Assembly (NCBI GenBank): GCA_036845725.1
Contig: DAIUDK010000001.1
Coordinates: 1 to 64,000 of the forward strand
Direction of reading: 5' to 3'
DNA length: 64,000 nt
DNA from: DSWT01 sp036845725
Lineage (GTDB): Bacteria; Chloroflexota; Anaerolineae; B4-G1; SLSP01
The notes beneath the pieces were generated by a model. The model was not told where the DNA came from, did not search any database, and saw only the letters and a program-made list of their open reading frames with translations. Shown here in pieces: positions 1-6,088 of the stretch. The position numbers were made by a program, and so were the translations under genes. Every line of letters begins with the position of its first letter. Within the stretch, counting starts at the first letter, position 1.

Positions 1-64
1 TATGAAACCCCCTTTTGCCAAGTCGCGTAGTGAATTATGCGGTACTGCGTATATTGTATGTAAC

Positions 65-82
65 TTCATCAAAATTCATCAA
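65..82 (+). promoter_or_regulatory. Possible operator: two TTCATCAA direct repeats
   Basis: The octamer TTCATCAA occurs at 65-72 and again at 75-82, one helical turn apart, directly upstream of the ribosome binding site of the DeoR-type regulator gene. Spacing and position would suit an autoregulatory operator. This is inference from layout only; no known consensus was matched. Confidence 0.25.
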
Positions 83-103
83 GTTTCGCAAAAGGGCGTT
101 TGT

Positions 104-880
104 GTGACCACTTACGAACGTCGGCAGTCTTTGTTAGAATACCTGCAAAAACAGCCTGGGATGCGCGTCCCTGAGTTGGCGGTGGCCTTGAACGTGTCGG
201 AAGGCACCGTCCGCAACGATCTCAACGCGCTGGAAGAACAAGGCCGGCTGATGCGGGTTCACGGCGGGGCGGTGTTGAACGAACCGGCCTCGCTGCAAAA
301 TACCTCGTTCAGGCAACGTTTCCAAAAGAATAGCGCGGCCAAGTACGCGATGGCGCGCGAGGCGGCGACCCTCGTCGAAGATGGCGATTCACTCTTGCTC
401 GACGCGAGCAGCACCGTGTACTATCTGGCCCGCGCGCTCGCCGGGCGGCAGCGGCTGCGCATCATCACCAACGGCTTCGACGCGGCGCGGGAGCTGGCGC
501 AGAACTTCTCCAACACCGTGATTTTGCTCGGCGGCGTGGTCAATCACGATTACTCGTCCGTGACCGGGTTGCTGAGCGAGCGGGTCATCGAAGAGCTGCA
601 CGTGCAAAAGGTGTTTCTCTCGTGCAGCGGGTTCAGCCTCGAGCGGGGGATGACCGACGAGCACATGGCCGAAGCGCATCTCAAACGCAAAGTGATCGCG
701 TCGGCGCAGCAGTTGTTCGCCCTGATCGATTCTTCCAAATTCGGCAAAGAGGACTTCACCCCCTTCGCGCACCCGTCACAGATTACCCGCCTATTCACCG
801 ACGCGAGCATCAGCGCGGCGTGGCAGGCCCGGTTGGAAGCGGCCAATATCGCGCTAACGATTTGTCAAAGCCATGACTGA
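104..880 (+). CDS. DeoR-family transcriptional regulator
   Basis: Sugar-responsive repressor of the DeoR/GlpR family. The N-terminal winged helix-turn-helix covers about residues 3-58 (ERRQSLLEYLQKQPGMRV, then a recognition helix around SEGTVRNDLNALEEQG), followed by the family hinge RVHGGAV. The DeoRC sensor domain fills the rest, with DSLLLDASST and a GGVVNHDYSSVTG stretch typical of the sugar-phosphate pocket. I chose the GTG at 104 because AAAGGG lies 7 bases upstream; the frame is open further upstream but that extension looks non-coding. The gene overlaps the next one by 8 bp, so it very likely belongs to the sugar-transporter operon and controls it. The order regulator-ATPase-permease-permease-binder resembles rhizobial rha operons. 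The effector cannot be read from sequence. Confidence 0.9.
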   Translation: MTTYERRQSLLEYLQKQPGMRVPELAVALNVSEGTVRNDLNALEEQGRLMRVHGGAVLNEPASLQNTSFRQRFQKNSAAKYAMAREAATLVEDGDSLLLDASSTVYYLARALAGRQRLRIITNGFDAARELAQNFSNTVILLGGVVNHDYSSVTGLLSERVIEELHVQKVFLSCSGFSLERGMTDEHMAEAHLKRKVIASAQQLFALIDSSKFGKEDFTPFAHPSQITRLFTDASISAAWQARLEAANIALTICQSHD

Positions 881-2381
881 GTATTGTCTCGAACTGAAAG
901 ACATCAGCAAACGTTTTTCCACCGTGGAAGTCCTGCACGGGGTCCCGTTCAACCTGCGGCCCGGTGAAGTCCACGCGCTGCTCGGCGAGAACGGCGCGGG
1001 CAAATCCACCCTGGTCAAGGTGATCACCGGCGTCCACCAACCGGACGGCGGCGAAATTGTCCTGAACGGGGAGCAAGTGCATTTCAACGATCCGCGCGAG
1101 TCGCGTGAGGCCGGGATTGCGGCGATCTACCAGGAACTCAGCCTGTTCCCCGATCTGGACGTGGCCGAGAACATCTTCGTAGGACGCCAACCCACCACGC
1201 GTGGCGGCCTTATCCACTGGCGCAAGCTCTACGCCGAGGCCGGGAAGTTACTGGCGTCGCTGGGCGTACACCTGGATTTGAGGCAAAAGGCCCGCCACCT
1301 GAGCATCGCCCAACAGCAGATGATCGAGATCGCGCGGGCCTTTTCGCTGCACGCGCGCATCCTGATCATGGACGAGCCGACCTCGTCGCTGACGCTCAAT
1401 GAGGTGGCAGACCTGTTCCGCTTGGTGCGGCGGCTGCGCGATGAGGGCACGGCAATCATCTTTATCTCCCACCGGCTGGAAGAGCTGTTCGAGATCGCCG
1501 ACCGCGTCACGGTGCTGCGGGACGGCTACTACGTCGGCACGCATCCTATGGCCGAAGTCACCCGCGATGACCTGATCCGCCTGATGGTGGGCCGGACGAT
1601 CTCCAATCTGTTCCCCAAGCAGGATGTGCCGGCAGGCGACGTGGCGCTCAAGGTGGAGAACCTGTCGCGTCCGGGCGTCTTCGAGAACATCAGCTTCGAA
1701 CTGCGCCGGGGTGAAATCCTCGGCATGGCCGGGCTGGTCGGCGCGGGCCGCACGGACGTGGCGCGCGCGATTTTCGGCGTGACGCCGCCAACGTCGGGCG
1801 CTATTCAGGTGGCGGGGCAGCCGGTACAGATCGACTCGCCGCAGGAGGCGATCCGCCTGGGGATGGCCTATGTCCCCGAAGACCGCCAGACGCACGGGCT
1901 GATCCCGCCGATGTCGATCACGGCCAACCTCAGCCTGGTGGTGCTGGAGCAGTGTGCGCGTCACGGCTGGCTGCAAGACAAGGTCGAATGTGACAAAGCC
2001 TTCAGCGCGGCCCGGCAAATGGAAGTGCGCGCCGGTCACATCTGGCAGAAGGCGCGCGAACTATCGGGCGGCAACCAGCAAAAGGTGGTGCTGGCGAAAT
2101 GGCTGGAGACCCAACCGCGCATCCTCATCCTCGATGAGCCGACGCGCGGCATCGACGTGGGCACGAAAGCCGCCGTCCACGCACTGATGAGCAAGCTGGC
2201 CGCCGAGGGCATAGCGATCCTGATGATTTCGTCGGAACTGCCCGAAGTGCTCGGCATGAGCGACCGGATTCTGGTGATGCGCGAGGGGCATCTGACCGGG
2301 CATTTCACCCGCGCAGAGGCCACGCAGGAGAAGATCATCTCCGCCGCCACACAATCCGTCAGCGCAGGAGACGTTCAATGA
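873..2381 (+). CDS. Sugar ABC transporter ATP-binding protein (two NBDs, RbsA/MglA type)
   Basis: Cytoplasmic ATPase of a CUT2-family sugar importer, 502 aa, the normal length for this double-NBD family. NBD1 has Walker A GENGAGKS (about 38-45), the signature-like LSIAQQQMIEIARA and Walker B ILIMDEPTSSL. NBD2 has the degenerate Walker A usual in the family (GLVGAGRTDVARAIFG), a good signature LSGGNQQKVVLAKWL and Walker B ILILDEPTRGIDVG. It starts inside the 3' end of the regulator gene (8 bp overlap), and its stop overlaps the first permease by 4 bp, indicating translational coupling. The substrate is probably a monosaccharide; by operon layout rhamnose or an AI-2-like molecule is a reasonable guess, unproven. 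Confidence 0.93.
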   Translation: MTEYCLELKDISKRFSTVEVLHGVPFNLRPGEVHALLGENGAGKSTLVKVITGVHQPDGGEIVLNGEQVHFNDPRESREAGIAAIYQELSLFPDLDVAENIFVGRQPTTRGGLIHWRKLYAEAGKLLASLGVHLDLRQKARHLSIAQQQMIEIARAFSLHARILIMDEPTSSLTLNEVADLFRLVRRLRDEGTAIIFISHRLEELFEIADRVTVLRDGYYVGTHPMAEVTRDDLIRLMVGRTISNLFPKQDVPAGDVALKVENLSRPGVFENISFELRRGEILGMAGLVGAGRTDVARAIFGVTPPTSGAIQVAGQPVQIDSPQEAIRLGMAYVPEDRQTHGLIPPMSITANLSLVVLEQCARHGWLQDKVECDKAFSAARQMEVRAGHIWQKARELSGGNQQKVVLAKWLETQPRILILDEPTRGIDVGTKAAVHALMSKLAAEGIAILMISSELPEVLGMSDRILVMREGHLTGHFTRAEATQEKIISAATQSVSAGDVQ

Positions 2382-3370
2382 GCACGCACGTCACCCCTGC
2401 CCCACAGCCACGTCGCCTCCGCGCTATCGCCCGCTTCCGCGAGGCCGGCATCAGCGCCTTCATCCTGATCCTGGGCGCGCTCGTCGCATTGCGCGCGCCG
2501 GCCTTTTTGACGATGACGAACTTCAGGGACATCCTGTTGAACATCTCCATTCTTTCGATCGTGGCGCTGGCGCAGGCGATGATCCTTATCACCCACGGCA
2601 TCGACCTGTCGGTCAGTTCGATGATCGGGCTGGTGGCGATGATGGTCGCATTCGTGATGAAGCAATCGCCGGAGTTCCCGGTGAGCGCGGTGGCGCTGCT
2701 CGGTATGGCACTCGGCGCGGCGCTCGGCGCGCTCAACGGGACGATCATCAGCTACGGCAAGGTCCCGCCGATCATCGCCACGCTCGGCACGTTGAGCATC
2801 TATCGCGGCATGGTGTTCTTCTACAGCGGGGGGACGTGGATCAACTCATATGAGCTGCCACGCAGCTTCAAATTGCTCTCGAAAGGGACGCCGTTGGGTC
2901 TGCCGAATATGGTCATTATCGCGTTGGTGTTTGCCGCGCTCGTGTACTTCTTCCTCAACTACACGCGCACCGGGCGCGACATCTACGCGGTGGGCAGCAA
3001 CCCGGAGGCCGCGCAGATGGCCGGGATTCGCCGCCAGCGCGTGATTTTCCTGGTGTACCTGCTCAGTGGCCTGGCGTCGGGGTTGGCGGCGGTGTTGTGG
3101 GCTTCGCGGTTCGAGTCGGCGCAGACCAATACGGCGCTCGGCTTCGAGTTGCAGACGGTGGCGGCGGCGGTGGTGGGCGGCGTGAGCACCAGCGGCGGCG
3201 TGGGGACGGTCCCCGGCGTGCTGCTGGGCGCGCTTCTGCTCGGCCTGATCGAGAATGCGCTGCCGTTGGTGCGCATCTCCCCATTCTGGCAGCTTGCCGC
3301 GCAGGGTTTGTTGATTCTGATCGCGGTGGTGATCGATAACTTGATCGCGCGCAGCGCAAAGGGAAAATAA
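2378..3370 (+). CDS. Sugar ABC transporter permease 1 (RbsC family)
   Basis: Integral membrane subunit of the CUT2 importer, 330 aa. About 8-10 hydrophobic segments are visible. Family hallmarks include the ITHGIDLSVSSMIGL motif in the first third, LNGTIISYGKVPPIIATLGT in the middle and the ATPase-coupling loop GRDIYAVGSNPEAAQMAGI. ATGA overlap with the ATPase stop gives tight coupling. It is paired with a second, divergent permease 105 bp downstream, so the channel is probably a heterodimer, as in rhamnose- and LsrCD-type systems rather than the RbsC homodimer. A palindromic repeat separates the two permease genes. Confidence 0.92.
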   Translation: MSTHVTPAPQPRRLRAIARFREAGISAFILILGALVALRAPAFLTMTNFRDILLNISILSIVALAQAMILITHGIDLSVSSMIGLVAMMVAFVMKQSPEFPVSAVALLGMALGAALGALNGTIISYGKVPPIIATLGTLSIYRGMVFFYSGGTWINSYELPRSFKLLSKGTPLGLPNMVIIALVFAALVYFFLNYTRTGRDIYAVGSNPEAAQMAGIRRQRVIFLVYLLSGLASGLAAVLWASRFESAQTNTALGFELQTVAAAVVGGVSTSGGVGTVPGVLLGALLLGLIENALPLVRISPFWQLAAQGLLILIAVVIDNLIARSAKGK

Positions 3371-3441
3371 ACCACGAATCTGCACGAATCCGCACTAATT
3401 TCTTCTCTTTGATTCGTGAACATTCGTGTAGATTCGTGGTT
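3370..3441 (+). repeat. CACGAAT palindromic intergenic repeat, copy 1
   Basis: Long imperfect inverted repeat. The left arm AACCACGAATCTGCACGAAT is mirrored by a right arm ending ATTCGTGTAGATTCGTGGTT, about 20 bp per arm with one mismatch. It lies between two co-directional permease genes, 34 bp before the second start codon. Similar elements occur at 49022-49218 and 57213-57282, with a diverged one at 24632-24697. Confidence 0.85.
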
Positions 3442-3475
3442 AAGTCTGTAGATTCAGAGGACATAGTCAACAAAC

Positions 3476-4603
3476 ATGACGGTACCGAGTTCTCCTGACG
3501 ATGAAACTTCGTCGAAATCGTTGATCAACGCGACAGCGCCCCCGCGGCCGTTCCTGGCGCGGTTCCAGCGTTGGGAGTGGATGCTGGTGGGGTTGATCCT
3601 CGTCGTCGTGGCGTTGAACAGCGCGCTTTCCCCCTACTTCCTGAACGCGCTGAATCTTTCGCGCACCTCGTCGGACTTTATGGAGATGGGGATCATGATG
3701 CTGGCGATGGTGTTTATCATCATCACCGGCGGCATCGACCTGTCGGTGGCGTCGAATCTGGGGATGTGCGCCTCGTTTATGGGCTGGCTGTTCATGGCCG
3801 GCGTCAACATCTGGATTGCAGCGCTGGCGGCGCTGGCGTTGGGGACGTTCGCCGGCTTTGTCAACGGGACGCTGGTCGCGCGGATGAAGCTGCCGCCGCT
3901 GGTGGTGACGCTCGGCACGTATGCCTTCTATCGCGGCGTGGCCTACGTATTGCTCGGCGACCAGGCCGCGCGCGGCTACCCGGAAGCGTTCACCTACATC
4001 GGCCAGGGCCGGCTCCCCGGCACGTTGATTCCCTTTTCGGTCGCGCTGTTCGGCGCGTTGGCCGTCCTCTTCGGATTGGTGCTGCACAAGACCACCCTCG
4101 GGCGTTATCTGTTTGCGATTGGCAACAATGAAGATGCCAGCGTGTATTCCGGTGTGCCGGTCGCACGCATCAAAATCATCATCTACACCGTCTCCGGTTT
4201 TATGGCGGCGCTGGCCGGGTTGGTGCTCGCAGCGCGCTTCGGCAGCACGCGACCCGACATCGGCAACGGGCTGGAGCTGTCGGTCATTACGGCGGCGGTG
4301 CTCGGCGGCGTGGACATCAACGGCGGCGCGGGGACGATGGGCGGCGCGGTGCTCTCGCTCTTCCTGATCGGCCTGCTGCGCTTTGGAATGGGACTGCTCA
4401 ACATCCAGGGGCAGGTGCAGGGCGTGGTGATCGGCCTGCTGCTGATCCTGTCGATCCTGCTGCCCAACGTCGCCCGCACGTTCTCCGGCAGCGGGCGAAA
4501 ACTCCATAGGCAGACGGTCTGGGGGATCATCGCTTTCGTCGTCGTTTTCACCGCCTTCGTCGCCTTCTTCTTCTGGTCGCGCGCGCCGCTGTTGATCAAA
4601 TAG
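3476..4603 (+). CDS. Sugar ABC transporter permease 2 (RbsC family)
   Basis: Second membrane subunit of the importer, 375 aa. It has a longer N-terminal cytoplasmic tail and an extra C-terminal membrane segment compared with permease 1. Visible family motifs are FIIITGGIDLSVASNLGM, VNGTLVARMKLPPLVVTLGT and the coupling loop GRYLFAIGNNEDASVYSGV. The start ATG has an AGAGGA-like site 16-20 bases upstream, which is weak spacing, but no better start is visible. The last 40 residues form a single hydrophobic helix (WGIIAFVVVFTAFVAFFFW), an addition not needed for the core fold. Confidence 0.92.
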   Translation: MTVPSSPDDETSSKSLINATAPPRPFLARFQRWEWMLVGLILVVVALNSALSPYFLNALNLSRTSSDFMEMGIMMLAMVFIIITGGIDLSVASNLGMCASFMGWLFMAGVNIWIAALAALALGTFAGFVNGTLVARMKLPPLVVTLGTYAFYRGVAYVLLGDQAARGYPEAFTYIGQGRLPGTLIPFSVALFGALAVLFGLVLHKTTLGRYLFAIGNNEDASVYSGVPVARIKIIIYTVSGFMAALAGLVLAARFGSTRPDIGNGLELSVITAAVLGGVDINGGAGTMGGAVLSLFLIGLLRFGMGLLNIQGQVQGVVIGLLLILSILLPNVARTFSGSGRKLHRQTVWGIIAFVVVFTAFVAFFFWSRAPLLIK

Positions 4604-4693
4604 AATCATGAATCACGATTCGCAATCGGGGAAAAATCTACTGCGAGCATCGTGCTCGTGGGGAAAATTCAGTCCATTTCACAGGAGGAAACT

Positions 4694-5710
4694 ATGAAAC
4701 GTCGGATGTTGTATATGGTTTTGGCTTTGGCCATGATGCTCAGCCTCGTGCTGAGCGGGTGTGGGAAGAAGGACACCGGCCCACTCACCTTTGTGTTGGT
4801 GCCCAAAAACCTCGGCAACCCGTACTTCGATACGGCGAACAACGGGGCGCAAGAAGCTGCCAAGGAATTGGGCGTGACCGTCACCTATCAGGGATCGGCT
4901 GCCGCCGACGCGACGCAGCAGATTCAGCTCATCAACTCGCTGATTGCGCAGAAGGTGAGCGGCATGGCGATTTCGGCCAACGACTCCGATGCGCTCGTGC
5001 CCACCGGCAAAGATGCCATCAAGGCCGGCATTCCCGTCGTCTCGTTCGACTCGGCCATCGGCAAGGATGGGCGCGTGCTGCACATCAACCAGGCCGTGCT
5101 GCATGACATCGGCGCGATCCAGATCAAGATGGCGTCCGAACTGGCCGGCGCGGACGGCGGCAAAATCGCCATCCTCAGCGCCACCTCCACCGCTCCGAAC
5201 CAGAACGCCTGGATCGAGGTGATGAAGGAAGAGTTGAAGAAGCCGGAGTACGCGAAGCTGGAACTGGTGGATGTGGTTTACGGCGACGACGATGACACCA
5301 AGAGCTACAACGAGGCGCAGGCGCTCTTCAAGAAGTACCCCGACCTCGAGGTCATCATCGCCCCGACCACCGTCGGCATCGCAGCGTCAGGACGCGCCGT
5401 CACGGACGCGGGCTTGATCGGCAAGGTGTTCGTCACCGGCCTGGGCACACCCAACCAGATGCGCGAGTACGTCAAGAACGGCGCTTCCCCGCAATTTGCC
5501 CTGTGGAATCCGGGCGACCTGGGCTACCTGTCCATTCACGTCCTCAACGCCCTCGCCACCGGGCAGATCAAGGGCGTGGCGGGCGAGAAGTTCACGGCCG
5601 GGCGTTTGGGCGAGTACACGATCCAGGAAGATGCCGACCTGGGCGTCAACGTCCTGCTGGGGCTGCCGTTCATCTACAACGGAGACAACATCGACCAGTT
5701 CAACTGGTAG
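4694..5710 (+). CDS. Sugar ABC transporter substrate-binding lipoprotein (RhaS/LsrB-like)
   Basis: Extracytoplasmic binding protein of the importer, 338 aa. The N-terminus is a lipoprotein signal peptide with lipobox VLSGC (Cys near residue 20). The mature part is a type I periplasmic-binding fold: FVLVPKNLGNPYFDTANNG, then QIQLINSLIAQKVSGMAIS, VVSFDSAIGKDGRVLHINQ and, near the end, QFALWNPGDLGYLSIHVL. The HINQ and WNPGDLGYL segments resemble rhamnose (RhaS) and AI-2 (LsrB) binders more than RbsB, from memory of the families. The start at 4694 is set by AGGAGGAAACT just upstream; the frame is open for 14 further codons without reason to use them. It is the last gene of the operon. Confidence 0.9.
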   Translation: MKRRMLYMVLALAMMLSLVLSGCGKKDTGPLTFVLVPKNLGNPYFDTANNGAQEAAKELGVTVTYQGSAAADATQQIQLINSLIAQKVSGMAISANDSDALVPTGKDAIKAGIPVVSFDSAIGKDGRVLHINQAVLHDIGAIQIKMASELAGADGGKIAILSATSTAPNQNAWIEVMKEELKKPEYAKLELVDVVYGDDDDTKSYNEAQALFKKYPDLEVIIAPTTVGIAASGRAVTDAGLIGKVFVTGLGTPNQMREYVKNGASPQFALWNPGDLGYLSIHVLNALATGQIKGVAGEKFTAGRLGEYTIQEDADLGVNVLLGLPFIYNGDNIDQFNW

Positions 5711-5729
5711 ACGGGGACCTTCGTTGCTC

Positions 5730-5758
5730 TTGCAGTTTTAGCATTTCGGTGCTATAGT
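5730..5758 (+). promoter_or_regulatory. Predicted sigma-70-type promoter for leuS leader
   Basis: TTGCAG (5730-5735) and TATAGT (5753-5758) are separated by exactly 17 bases. Transcription would start near 5766 and give a leader of about 320 nt ahead of leuS. Confidence 0.6.
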
Positions 5759-5787
5759 AAGAGTTAATCAACAGAGAGAGCAATCTG

Positions 5788-5850
5788 ATGCGATACAGTC
5801 AAAGTCGATTCACCCTTGCCGTTATAGCCCTCCTTATCCACAGGAGGTAA
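5788..5850 (+). CDS. Putative leader peptide of leuS (20 aa, Leu/Ile/Val rich)
   Basis: Short ORF encoding MRYSQSRFTLAVIALLIHRR, preceded by AGAGAGAG at 5773-5780. Its middle (LAVIALLI) is rich in branched-chain residues, with Leu codons CTT, CTC, CTT. It sits between a good promoter and a terminator-like hairpin in front of leucyl-tRNA synthetase, the layout of a classical attenuation leader. A hairpin CCTCC/GGAGG overlaps the Leu codons (5829-5847), so a stalled ribosome would change folding. The ORF is real sequence; the peptide's translation and role are inferred. Confidence 0.5.
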   Translation: MRYSQSRFTLAVIALLIHRR

Positions 5851-5852
5851 CG

Positions 5853-5929
5853 CCGTTTGGGTGTGCATTGACTCGCGCACAGAGCTACTGTCATTCCAGA
5901 AAAACGCCTCCCAAACGGGGGCGTTTTTT
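5853..5929 (+). terminator. Attenuator-like terminator with competing antiterminator strand
   Basis: The hairpin at 5900-5929 (AAAAACGCCTCCC, loop AAAC, GGGGGCG followed by six T) looks like an intrinsic terminator. The segment CCGTTTGGG at 5853-5861 is exactly complementary to CCCAAACGG at 5910-5918, which straddles the terminator's loop and both strands. The two pairings are mutually exclusive, as expected of an antiterminator/terminator switch upstream of leuS. No T-box consensus is present here. Confidence 0.6.
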
Positions 5930-5945
5930 CATGAAGAGGTGTACT

Positions 5946-6026
5946 ATGGCAACGATCATCCAGCGTAATCAGGAGGTGTTCCCCCGGACGCCAACCCTAC
6001 CGGCGTCCGGCGCTCTCGCGTTGTGA
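5946..6026 (+). CDS. Small ORF in leuS leader (26 aa), uncertain
   Basis: ATG at 5946 follows GAAGAGG and opens a 26-codon frame (MATIIQRNQEVFPRTPTLPA and six more residues) ending at 6026, 62 bp before the leuS ATG. Inside it lies a strong hairpin (CCGGACGCC at 5984-5992 with GGCGTCCGG at 6002-6010) without a T tract. It may be a second upstream ORF coupling translation to leuS, or chance. No homologue is recognised. Confidence 0.25.
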   Translation: MATIIQRNQEVFPRTPTLPASGALAL

Positions 6027-6088
6027 ACAAACAATCAACCAATCTAAAATCAACAAATCTGCAATTCACAACACGAGGAGATGAAAAG

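Noticed and set aside
3467..4609. 380-aa minus-strand frame opposite permease 2
   Set aside because: Shadow of a membrane gene; low-complexity Gln/Arg/Asp composition.
5900..5929. T-box upstream of leuS
   Set aside because: No GGGTGGNACC-type T-box sequence exists in 5711-6088; only a terminator with competing strand.
6023..6088. Upstream GTG start for leuS (22 extra residues)
   Set aside because: Residues such as NKQSTNLKSTNLQF are repeat-like; ATG 6089 has a proper ribosome binding site and family-like N-terminus.
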